A stretch of 64,000 bases of DNA from Cyanophora paradoxa (taxonomy: Eukaryota > Glaucocystophyceae > Cyanophorales > Cyanophoraceae). Where the stretch lies: contig QPMI01000392.1 in assembly GCA_004431415.1 (NCBI GenBank), positions 21,168 through 85,167 of the forward strand, read 5' to 3'. The stretch's first letter is position 1, and every line of letters begins with the position of its first letter. Of this stretch, positions 53,515 through 63,314 are shown one piece after another. The position numbers and the translations under genes were made by a program. The notes under the pieces are model-generated. The model had not been told where the DNA came from and did no database searches. It saw only the letters and a list, made by a program, of their open reading frames with translations.

Positions 53515-53943
53515 AGCTTAAAATCGCGATAGAGACTCTGAGACAAATAGCTAGAATGCCGCCACCACGAGTTCTGGTCATGATCACGGTCACTTATTTA
53601 CCAAGTCAGTGATCATGAGCCGCCCTAGGCCTCGTCACGGCATGGCAGAATCGGGTGCTAAAGCTTGCAATCGATATCGATACTATGATAACACGTGAGC
53701 ACTGAGCGCAGAAAGTCACACGGATCATAAAAGCACACTACGTACTGCACAGATCAGAAATCTACAAGTCTAGAGCGCGGGGAACATCGCATCAAATAGT
53801 CAACTAGGGCCTAGCTATAGGCTTCACTCTAGATCTAGATCTTACTAAAGAGCCAGAAAGAGAGAGGGCCAGAGTATTTAGATGATTGAAACGAAAAGGT
53901 TGAACTCTAAACAGCGTATAACGTGTGCTATTTTCGTTGCCGG
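53515..53943. other. A+T-rich spacer between convergent genes
   Basis: No gene seen. It contains TGATCA-type palindromes and the AGATCTAGATCT palindrome at 53831-53842. Confidence 0.5.
53831..53842. terminator. Palindrome AGATCTAGATCT, second occurrence
   Basis: Identical to 15599-15610. It lies about 100 bp beyond the stop of the minus-strand gene at 53944. Confidence 0.4.
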
Positions 53944-56268
53944 TCAGTCGCCTTTGGCGCTGGCCTCGCCGGCGCCTTCGGCGGCCCCTTCCTCGCCCGA
54001 CGCCTCGCTCTGCTCGTCCCCGTCCCCGTCCCGTCGCTCTCGCCGGCCTCCCGAAGCTCCAGCACCGAGCCGTCAAAGACAAAGCCCTTGGCGCGCTGCA
54101 CCTCTTCCGCGAGCCGCTCCCGGATCTGGTCCGCCCCTCTTTCGTGCAGCCCTTCAGGAGCGGGAGGCAGCTGACAAAGTCGACGACCGATATGCCGCTC
54201 CCGCAGACGCGCGCAAGGCCAGGGAACCTCGTGAGCGTCTCTCCCAGCGCGCGGAGGTCGTTGTAGATCTCGGACTGCGCGAGCCTCGAGTGAGCGACGT
54301 CGAAAGCTCGCCGGGCCGGGTACGCGTGCTCGCGGCTGCAGCTAGGGGCCCGCCCCCGCACCCTCCTCCCGCAAGGGAATTCGAAGCGACCTCACCTTTT
54401 GGGCGCTGACCTCGAGGCGAAAGCCGGCCGCCTGGAGGATGGCGTCGTACTTGGCGCAGAGGTGCTCGGCGCGGTAGGCGCCCCAGAGGCGGCGGTTGCG
54501 GCCGTAGCGCTCCGTGTAGGCCTGGTGGACGGCGAGGACGGAGCAGGCGATGAGCATGATGCAGCGGATCCGCTCCCGCCCGCCTCTTCGATGCGGTTCA
54601 GGAGGGCCGCGCGGGCCTCCGGGCTGGCGTCGATCTGGCGCCCGATGAGCCCCGGGTCGATCCCCGCCTCGAGCCCAAAGTCGTAGGCCTCCAGCGACTC
54701 TGGGTCGAGCCCGCCCTCGCCCTCGCCCCCGCCCCCGGCGGGGCCCTCGGCGAGCTCGTCGGCGTCGTCCGCGCCGCCCTCGGCCCGCTCCGCCTCGGCG
54801 AGGGCCTTGCGCCAGCGCTCCGCGAGCTCCTTGCCCCGCGGGTCCGGCGAGCCGGCGCGCGAGCCGTCCTCCTCGCTGCCCGAGCCGCCGCCGCCGCCCC
54901 GCCGCCCTCGGGCCCGGCCTCGATGGCGAGGGGGCCGCCGCCGCCTTGCCCTTGCCCTTGCCCTTGCCGCCGCCGCCGCTGCTGCCGCCGCCGCCGCCGC
55001 CGCTCCCGGCCGAGCTGCCCCCTCCGACTCGGAGCGCGCGTCCTCGTCCTTGGGGCGCGTGTACGCGTTGTAGAGGACGCGGATGAGCTTGTCCGACTCC
55101 CACTCCTTGCGGCGGTCGCGCCCGGCGCCCCACTTGCTCCGCGCCGCCCGCCGCGCCGGCTTCGAGGGGCCGGCGCCCGAGCCGGACCCGGGGCCGGCGC
55201 CCTGCGCCGAGGCCGACGCCGACGCCGCCTCGGGGTCGGGGGAGCTCGCCGGCTTGGGCGGGCGCAGCGTCTTGCGCCGCTCCAGCGCCCGCTCCTCGGC
55301 GCCGTCCTCCCCCTCTTCCTGCTCGGCCGCCGACTCGCCCCGCGCCGGGCCCTTGGTCGACGTCGCGGCGCGCTTGGCGCGCGATCGCGAGGGCCGGCGG
55401 CCGGCCCCTCCTCCTCCTTCTCCTCCCCTCCTCCTCGGCGGCCGGGCCCGGGCCCGAGGCGGCGCCCTTTTCCTTGCGCTTCTTGCCGCCCTGGGCCTTG
55501 GCGCCCGCGGCCGGCTCCCCCGGGCCAGGGGGGCGGCCGCCGGCGCCGGCGGCTGGGCGGCGGGCGCGGATCCGTCGGACGGGGCGGCGGCTCCGGGGCC
55601 AGAGCCAGAGCCCGAGCTCGGGCCCGCCCCGGCGGGGGCCGCGGGGGCCGGGGGCGGGCCGCCGCCGCCGGCGGCGGCGGGGCGCGGGCCTCGGCGGCGG
55701 CCGCCTGGAAGCGCTCGAGGGCGTACGTGAGCGCCGTGCGGAGGCAGAGGTCGCCGGAGATCCACGAGGCGGCAAAGGCGGCGTCGTCGATGTAGGCGAG
55801 AAAGGAAAAGAGGGCGTCGATGCGGGAGCTGCAGACGAGGCCCGAGGCGGCCGGGTGGGGTCGCCGCAGCTGGGGCAGGTGAAGAGGGGCGGCGAGGCGC
55901 CGCCCTCGGCGCTGACGGAGAGGAGGGTGAGGGCGCAGCTGAGGCAGACGAACGAGCCGGTCGAGTTGAACTTGAGGTCGTCGAGGGCGGGGCGCGGGTG
56001 CGCGTCGAGGGCCTCGTTGACGGACGAGGCGCCGGTCTTGGCGAGGAGGCGGGCGGCGGCGCAGGAGAGGAGGATCGGGGGGAGGATGCGCTCCGACTTG
56101 CAGCGGGCGCAGGCGGGGCGGCAGGAGAGGAGCGGGTCCCGCCCAGGCTGATGAACGCGGGAGGCTGACCTTGGCCGGCCGCGAGTCGAGGGGCGGGCAG
56201 CCGGACGCGCCGCCCGCCGCGCCCCGCGGGCTCGTCACCTGGGCCCCCGACGCCGGCTGCGACGCCAT
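53944..56268 (-). CDS. CxxC-rich intron-bearing protein, paralogue of the 7.7-10.5 kb gene
   Basis: Start MASQPASGAQ, about 85 bp after a CATATATAGG box. Exons supported: 56268-56239, 56147-55917, then from 55869, with a late exon starting near 54312 after donor GTGAGG (near 54415). The N-terminal part has CARC, CLSC and a Cys in GLVCSSR, followed by a helical IDALFSFLAYIDDAAF. The centre is Ala/Pro/Gly/Arg-rich. The C-terminal domain (IMLIACSVLAVHQAY, LWGAYRAEHLC, EIYNDLRALGETLTRFPGLA, KGFVFDGS) aligns with the gene at 7688-10529 and ends acidic (KGD). At least three single-base frame breaks in G runs remain (near 54590, 54160 and 54040), from assembly error or decay. Function unknown. Confidence 0.6.
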
Positions 56269-56348
56269 CGCCGGAGGCAGGGGGGAAGGAGGAGGACCCC
56301 GGCAGAAGGGGCCTGCGGGTCTCGTCGGGAGGATCGGGGGGCCGGCGA

Positions 56349-56362
56349 CTCCTATATATGCC
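56349..56362 (-). promoter_or_regulatory. CATATATAGG box
   Basis: On the minus strand GGCATATATAGGAG lies about 85 bp before the ATG at 56268, matching the box of the fusion gene at 51350. Confidence 0.5.
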
Positions 56363-56559
56363 CCATCGGGGCCCGCCGGGATGGGCAAAAGCGGGCAGAC
56401 GGGGCGGCGGGGGTGAGGGGAGGGGTACGGTGGGAAGGACGCGTGCCGGGGCGGGGCGGCGGCCGGCGGTGGGCGATGGCCCCGCGGGCCCCAACGACGG
56501 CGCGCGGGCCCCGCGGTGGGCGCCGCGAAACGGCGCCCGCCGAGAGTCGTCCGGTTTTG

Positions 56560-57540
56560 ACCCGCCCGGTCGATTCCGGCTACGGCGCCTGTACCCCTGG
56601 GGCGGCCCGCGAGCCCGCGGTGAGACGAGGCGAGCGGCGGGGGGCGGGGCGAGCGGGGGTACGGACGGACCGGGCCCGCCGCTTATGGCCCGCCTGGTCG
56701 ATTCCGGCTACGGCGCCTGTACCCCTGGGCGGGCCGGCAAGCACGTCGGTGAGACGAGGCGAGCGGCCAGAGGGTGCAGGGGAGCGGGGTACGGACGAAC
56801 CGGGCCCCGCCGCTTATCGCCCGCCTGGTCGATTCCGGCTACGGCGCCTGTACCCTGGGCCGGCCCGCGAGCCCTCGGTGAGACGAGGCGAGCGGCCAGA
56901 GGGTGCAGGGTACGGACGAACCGGGCCCGCCGCTTATGGCCCGCCTGGTCGATTCCGGCTACGGCGCCTGTACCCCTGGCGGGCCCGTGAGCTCTTCGGT
57001 GAGACGCGGCGAGCGGCCAGAGGGTGCGGGGAAGCAGGGGTACGGACGGACCGAGCCCCGTCGCTTATGGCCCGCCTGGTCGATTCCGGCTACGGCGCCT
57101 GTACCCCTGGGCGGACCGCGAGCTCTCGATGAGACGAGGCGAGCGGCCAGAGGGTGCGGGGGAAGCGGGGTACGGAGGAACCGAGCCCCGCCGCTTATCG
57201 CCCGCCTGGTCGATTCCGGCTACGGCGCCTGTACCCCTGGGCGGGCCCGCGAGCTCTCGATGAGACGAGGCGACCGGCCAGAGGGTGCGGGGAAGCGGGG
57301 GTACGGACGAACCGAGCCCCGCCGCTTATCGCCCGCCTGGTCGATTCCGGCTACGGCACCTGTACCCCTGGGCGGGCCCGCGAGCCCTCGGTGAGACGAG
57401 GCGAGCGGCCAGAGAGTGCGGGGGAAGCGGGGGTACGGACGAACCGAGCCCCGCCGCTTATGGCCCGCCTGGTCGATTCCGGCTACGGCGCCTGTACCCC
57501 TGGGCGGGCCCGCGAGCACGTCGGTGAGACGAGGCGGCGG
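56560..57540 (+). repeat. Tandem array F2, plus orientation, 8 monomers
   Basis: Cores near 56567, 56698, 56825, 56947, 57079, 57209, 57337 and 57469. Each is followed by CGCCTGTACCCCTGG and preceded by TTATGGCCCGCC or TTATCGCCCGCC. Confidence 0.88.
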
Positions 57541-57629
57541 TGCGCGAACTCTCTGTGAGATGGGGGCGAGCGGTCGGAGGGTGCGGAAGCGCGCGAAGGG
57601 GTGGGTCGAGAGGAAAGGCAAACGACAGC

Positions 57630-58430
57630 GTTAGCAGGGGTACACGCACCGTAGCCGGAATCGACCAGGCCGCCCCTACTGCGGGCCAGCGCCGCGGGCC
57701 GGACGGGGCGCCGAGTGAGCGAGGGCGGGGCGCGGAGAGGGCGCGTTGTGGGGTACACACGCCGTAGCCGGAATCGACCAGGCCGCCCCTACTGCGAGCC
57801 TGCTGCTGCGGGTCGAACGGGGCGCAGGGTGAGCGAGGGCGGGGCCACGCGAGGGGTCGAGAAAGGGGGGCACACACGCCGTAGCCGGAATCGACCAGGC
57901 CGCCCCTACTGAGAGCCAGCTGCTGCGGGCCGGACGGGCCGCCGAGTGAGCGAGGGCGGGGGGCGGAGAAGGCGCGTTGGGGGGTACACACGCCGTTGCC
58001 GGAATCGACCAGGCCGCCCCTACTGAGAGCCAGCTGCGCGGGCCGTACGGGCCGCCGAGTGTGCGGGGGCGGGGGGCGCTCGAAGGGGGCGAGAGGCCAA
58101 GGGGGGTACACACGCCGTTGCCGGAATCGACCAGGCCGCCCCTACTGCGAGCCTGCTGCTTCGGGCCGTACGGGTCGTCGAGTGAGCGAGGGAGGGGCGC
58201 TCGAAGGGGGCGAGAGACCTAGGGGGGTACACACAGCGTAGCCGGAATCGACCAGGCCGCCCCTACTGAGAGCCTGCTGCTGCGGGCCGTACGGGCCGCC
58301 GAGTGAGCGAGGGCGGGGGCGCTCGAGGGGAGGGGGGGGGGGCGAGAGACCTAGGGGGGTACACACAGCGTAGCCGGAATCGACCAGGCCGCCCCTACTG
58401 CGGGCCAGCGCTGCGATCGCTCTGGGTGAG
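57630..58430 (-). repeat. Tandem array F1, minus orientation, 7 monomers
   Basis: Cores near 57650, 57758, 57877, 57989, 58115, 58237 and 58375, read as the complement of the F1 core followed by GGCCGCCCCTACTG. They follow the F2 array in opposite orientation. Confidence 0.88.
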
Positions 58431-59531
58431 CGATGGCGGGCGCGGACAAGGCGAGGAGCGCGGGCCGGTGGGGGAGGGAAAAAGAGCGGGGTGGACCGGC
58501 CGTACCCGGAATCGGCCCGATCGCTCTTCCGCGCCCCCGCGTGGGGTACGAGGCTCGTACGCGCCCGCCCAGCAGCGCTAGCGCCCCTCGAGCGCCGAGC
58601 CTGCCGAGGCGATGAGCACCGCACCGAGCTCGAGAGCTCGACGGGAAGAAAGGGAACCGGTCGAGGGGGTGCGCGGGCGCACTCCCCACGAGGCCCCGGG
58701 CGCTCTTGGCTCGCCCAGCGGGCCGGCTGCCGAGGGCTTGGCGTGGGCGGGGAAGAGGATCCAGAGGGGGCGCTCGAAGCGGGCGAGGCGCCGGGCCGCG
58801 CTCACCCTCGCGATGGACGCCCCGCCGCCGCTTGCGCCGCCGCCGCCGCAGGGCATCGGCCGGCTCCCCGTGCCGACCGACGTCCCGGCGCCCGGCCTCG
58901 CCAGGCCGCTGCCGCGCGTCCCGCCACCCGAGCAGGCGGCCCCGAAGCGCACCAAGCGATCCGCTCTGGGCGACGGGGCGCCGCGGCCCGGCGCCGAGGC
59001 CTGGGCCGGTTGAGCGCCGGCCGGCTCCGGCGGGGCGGGCCCGGCCGGGGCGCGCGGGCGCGCGTAGGTATGAGCCGCTTTGGATTCGAACTGTACGCAG
59101 GAAGAGCTCGCGGGCGCGCAGAAACTTAATCCGGCGTCGGCGCCCTGCGGGGCGAGGGACAGAGGCACGTCAGCCGCAGCGGACTCCGGGATCGAAAGTT
59201 GCATGCGGGCCGCGGCCGCCGAGCAGGCTAGGACGAAAGGGAGGCGCACGAGCCGCGCGGGTAGCTGGAACCGCCCGAGGCGTGGCTCTCTCGGGAGAGC
59301 AGAAGGGAGGCTCGCGGCTCGGGCGCGACAGAGCGCCGCACGAGCAGCTCGTGGTCCGCTGCTCTCTGTGCGTGGGATCGCTGTGGTTTTCTCTGTGTCT
59401 GTTTTTTTGCGACCAAGTGTACCCCGCAGATTCGCCGCAGCAGTGTTGCAAGCTGCAGCCAGCTGCCGCCGCAGCCCCCCGCGCGCGTTCTCGCAACGCT
59501 GGCCAGCAGAGCCTTCATGCGCATGCGCAGC
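58431..59531. other. GC-rich region between arrays E and F
   Basis: A degenerate array core occurs near 58500. Apart from one weak short ORF (58813-59013), nothing is supported. A Cys-rich plus-strand stretch near 59360-59420 may be chance. Confidence 0.45.
58813..59013 (+). CDS. Short Pro-rich ORF, 66 aa, doubtful
   Basis: ATG at 58813 (MDAPPPLAPPPPQ). Pro/Ala-rich with a basic PKRTKRS element like a nuclear signal. It has no promoter of either class and no homologue I recognise. It could be one exon of a longer gene or a chance frame. Confidence 0.25.
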   Translation: MDAPPPLAPPPPQGIGRLPVPTDVPAPGLARPLPRVPPPEQAAPKRTKRSALGDGAPRPGAEAWAG

Positions 59532-59738
59532 TCTTTCGGGGGGCCAGTTTGCAACGTTCTGATGGTGCACCGGCGCACCATCGAATTTCAACAGCACGCC
59601 GCGTCGCGCGCGTGCCCTCTGGCGCAGTCCATAGCGCCTGTAGGGCTCGAAAATCGCGTCGCCGCCCGCCCAGCTCGTGCTCGGGTCGAGCGCAGTCGAC
59701 GAGGCCACGGCCACTGCTAGCTATTGATCTCCAGCGGC
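59532..59738 (+). repeat. Interspersed hairpin element, copy 3
   Basis: Matches 10645-10835 over its whole length, with the GATGGTGC stem at 59561-59582. It lies about 0.45 kb before the F1 array at 60190. Confidence 0.8.
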
Positions 59739-60189
59739 CCTCTGACGCTTCTACGACCCGACAACCCCACGGATGCGTGTCCCGTCGCACAGGCTGGGCG
59801 TCACGGCGACCCTCGGCGGCCGCGGCGCTCGTGCGGCTACGCAGATGCAGCCGGCGCCCAAGGCGCACTTGTGGAGGTTCTCCGAGATTTAAACGCGCGC
59901 GCCGCAGCGCGGCCGGCCCCGGCGCGCCGCCGGCGCGCATCCGGCCATCGATCGGGCACGCCGCGTGCGGTGCGCAGCGTGCGGACCCGCGCGCTTCTCC
60001 GCCACACCCTCGCGAAGCGCTACGCGGGGTGGAGTGCGGGCGCGCCGGTTCCAGCGAGCAAGACGATCACCGAGTCGGCCGGCACCGCGCTCGGTCCGCC
60101 CCTCGCGGCTGCAGCGAGCCCCGCCTCCTTTTCCTCGGCCCGCTGCCACGCTCCGCGCGCCGCGGCGGCCCCTCGTGCGCCCCCGCCTT
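59739..60189. other. GC-rich spacer between hairpin copy and array
   Basis: No gene seen. Same relative position as the spacers at 10.8-11.4 and 23.8-24.7 kb. Confidence 0.45.
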
Positions 60190-60640
60190 CGCTCACTCGG
60201 CAGCCCGTACGGCCCGCGGCAGCTGGCTCGCAGTAGGGGCGGCCTGGTCGATTCCGGCTACGGTGTGTGTACCCCCCTAGGCCTCTCGCCCCCTTCGAGC
60301 GCCCCCGCCCCCCGCTCACTCGGCGGCCCGTGCGGCCCGCAGCAGCTGGCTCGCAGTAGGGGCGGCCTGGTCGATTCCGGCTACGGTGTGTGTACCCCTT
60401 AGGCCTCTCGCCCCCCTTCGAGCGCCCCCGCCCTCGCCCACTCGGCGGCCCGTACGGACCTGCAGCGCTGGCCCGCAGTAGGGGCGGCCTGGTCGATTCC
60501 GGCTACGGTGTGTGTACCCCCCAACGCGCCCTCTCCGCGCCCCGCCCTCGCTCACTCGGCGGCCCGTACAGATCGCAGCGCTGGCCCGCAGTAGGGCGGT
60601 CTGGTCGATTCCGGCTACGGCGTGTGTACCCCCTGCTGAC
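60190..60640 (+). repeat. Tandem array F1, plus orientation, 4 monomers
   Basis: Cores near 60240, 60363, 60484 and 60602 with TGTGTACCCC ends and about 120-bp spacing. Confidence 0.88.
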
Positions 60641-60699
60641 GCTGTCATTTGCCTTTCCTCTCCACCCACCCCTTCGCGCGCTTCCGCACCCTCCGGCCG

Positions 60700-61320
60700 C
60701 GTGCCACCGTCTCACCGAGAGCTCCCGGTCCGCCCAGGGGTACAGGCGCCGTAGCCGGAATCGACCAGGCGGGCCATAAGCGGCGGGGCTCGGTTCGTCC
60801 GTACCCCCGCTCGTCCCGCCCCCCCGCCGCTCGCCTCGTCTTACGGACGGGGCGAGCGGGCCGTCCAGGGGTACAGGCGCCGTAGCCGGAATCGACCAGG
60901 CGGGCCATAAGCGGCGGGGCTCGGTCCGTCCGTACCCCCTCTTCCCCCGCCCCCCGCCGCTCGTCCCCGTCTCATCGAGAGCTCGTGGGCCCGCCCAGGG
61001 GTACAGGCGCCGTAGCCGGAATCGACCAGGCGGGCCATAAGCGGCGGGCTCGGTCCGTCCGTACCCCCGCTCTCCCCGCGCCCCCGCCGCCCGCCTCGTC
61101 TCACCGAGAGCTCTCGGACCCGTCCAGGGGTACGGGCACCGTAGCCGGAATCGACCAGGCGGGCGATAAGCGGCGGGGCTCGGTTCGTCCGTACCCCCGC
61201 TCTCCCTGCCCCCCTGCCGATCGCCTCGTCTCACCGAGAGCTCTCGGGCCCGTCCAGGGGCACCGGCGCCGTTGCCGGAATCGACCAGGCGGGCTATCTG
61301 GCAGCAGGGCCCGGCCCGCA
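60700..61320 (-). repeat. Tandem array F2, minus orientation, 5 monomers
   Basis: Cores near 60738, 60869, 61003, 61131 and 61260 with GGGGTACAGGCGCC before and GGCGGGCCATAAGCGG after. The array ends next to an 18-C run at 61336-61353. Confidence 0.88.
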
Positions 61321-61545
61321 CCATCCCCTCGAGCTCCCCCCCCCCCCCCCCCCTTCCGCTATGGTCACACGCCCCGGCCCGGTTGTGATTCTGATCGCGA
61401 TCAACTCAAAACCCGCGCCCTGAACGCCAACTGTACATCTACCTAGCTGCCTAGCTGCCTGTCTACCTGTCCAAGCACGTGCATGGGCCTTGGCATGGGC
61501 GGGCCCCCGATAGAGGGCGAGCCCGTCCGACCCCGTCGGGCGGCC

Positions 61546-63275
61546 TCAGTCGGCCTCCTCGTCCTCGATTGCGCTCGCGTGGGAGACTCCGGCTCGCCCC
61601 GCCGCCGCCGCTTGCTTCGCCACGCTCCGCGCCGTCGCCGCCGCCGCCCCCCGTCCTGCCGGCGGGCCTCGGGTCGAGAGAGAGAGCGCGCGCGCACGAG
61701 GGAAACGGGGGAAAGAGGGCACGCACGTCGCGTCGCGGGCGCCCTCGCAGCCGCCAGCTCGTCGCCGCTTCTGCGCCCCGCCCCGGCCTTTCCGTCGGCG
61801 CGCGGCCGCGTCGTGGGCGCGCCGCGATCGCCCGCCGCACCGGAGGGCGACGAGTTGCGCGTCGGACATCTCGAGCCACCGCTGCGCCCCGGCTGCCTGC
61901 CGCTGCTCGGGGGCGTCGGGGCTCAGCCGGGGGGCAAGGGCGAGAGCGGGGGACGGCGCACGGGTCCGGGCGGGCCAGCCGAGGCGGCGGGCGACGAGGA
62001 CGACGAGGGCGACACGGCGTCGCGGTCCATCTCGAGGACCTCGTCCGCCGGCGCCTCGGCCGGTAGGTGCCGCAGCGCAAACTGCCGGATGTCCTCCGTC
62101 CCGCGCCGGAAAAAGCTCCTGGAGGAGTACGTCTGCGCCCTGCGCGCGACGGCGGGGTCGGTCGGGCGGCGGCGGGCCGGCGGCGGCGGTGGTGGGGGGA
62201 ACGCTCCCACGGCCCCCCCTGCGCACGCGTGCTGGGGATCGACGACGCCGCCCGCCTCGATTCGCCTCGCGGCCCTGCGGCGGCAGGGGGACGTCTCGGG
62301 GCGGCCCGGCGGGTCGTGAGGGGATGCGAGGCCGCGAGCTCACTCGGCAGCCGCGAGGAATCGCTCCGGCAGAGGATCGCTGCCGCGCGCGGGCGTCGGG
62401 GTCGGACGGGGCGGGCGAACGACGGGGAGGGGGGGCGGCGGCGGCCGGCGCACCAGTGGGAGACGTCGAGGCCGCGCTCGCGCAGAGGCGCGCGGCGAGG
62501 GCGCGGAGGGGGAGGAGGTCCCGCAGCTCGGCCGCCTGCTCCCCGGCGCCCAGCGAGGCGAGGAAGCTTGAGCAGCCTCCCCCGGTCCCGAAAAGCGTCC
62601 CGCCGGACGGGCGCGGGGCCGGCGTCCCGGCCGCGGCCCCGTCGGGGAGCGCGGCGGCGGCGAGGCCGGGCGTCGGGAGGCCCGAAGAGGCGGCGCACGG
62701 CGGCCGGCTCGATCGGCTCGGCGGTGCGCACGAGCGCCGGTCCGGGGCACCGCTGGGCGGGGGCCGCCTCGTCAAAGACGTGCGCCGGCGCCCCGTCTCC
62801 CCCGTCCCCGCCGCAGGCCGGGCACGGGGCGCCCGGGACGGCGAGCGCGAGCGCCGCGAGGCCCGCCACCAGCCGGCTCCCGCGCGGGCGCCCCGCGAGC
62901 TTGCGGCGCACCGCCGGCTCGCGCAGCAGGCGCGCAGCTGCGCGCGGAGCGCGGGCGTCGGCTGGGGGCGGTCGGCCGGGGTCGGGAGCGGGCGGGGGCG
63001 CACCCAGGTCGATGTGCCGGCATAGGACGACGGCGCAGGCAGCGCGCTGCTCGCCGGAGAGCTCCGCCACGCCCTCCTGCGGCTCAATCGGCACGGGGGG
63101 GCGACTCGGCGATGGGCCGGCGTGCGGGCCGCACCGGCAGGAGCGCGGGGCCCACGGCGGAGACCGCGCGGGCGTGCGCCGCGCGGACGGCGTCGGCGGT
63201 GGCCTCGCCGGCGTCCTCGAGCCCCAGCAGGATCACCGGGCTGCCGATGTCGAACCCCCAGGCGTCCGGCTCCAT
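61546..63275 (-). CDS. Intron-bearing protein of unknown function, frame incomplete
   Basis: ATG at 63275 (MEPDAWGFDIGSPV) after a GTATATAC box. Exon 63275-63135 joins 63076 through a 58-nt GT-AG intron in phase. The second exon encodes helical Ala/Arg-rich sequence with a CPACGG pair. Further protein-like segments are GGCSSFLASLGAGEQAAELR (about 62600-62530), SRSFFRRGTEDIRQFALRHL (about 62125-62060) and an end AIEDEEAD (stop at 61546). The joins between them are unresolved, and at least one frame break near 62685 is not explained by an intron. It resembles the other intron-rich CxxC genes in style only. Confidence 0.4.
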
Positions 63276-63301
63276 CCCGGCGGAGCTCCCATCAACCAAC
63301 G

Positions 63302-63314
63302 GCGTATATACGTA
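63302..63314 (-). promoter_or_regulatory. GTATATAC box
   Basis: A palindromic GTATATAC (63304-63311) about 30 bp before the ATG at 63275. It is weakly supported as a TATA element. Confidence 0.35.

Noticed and set aside
56560-58430. Possible CRISPR array
   Set aside because: The whole 110-135-bp monomer is conserved, including the linkers. There are no unique spacers, and the two families face opposite ways.
58578-59714. 378-codon minus-strand frame
   Set aside because: It runs into the hairpin element and shows only composition-driven Ala/Pro/Arg sequence.
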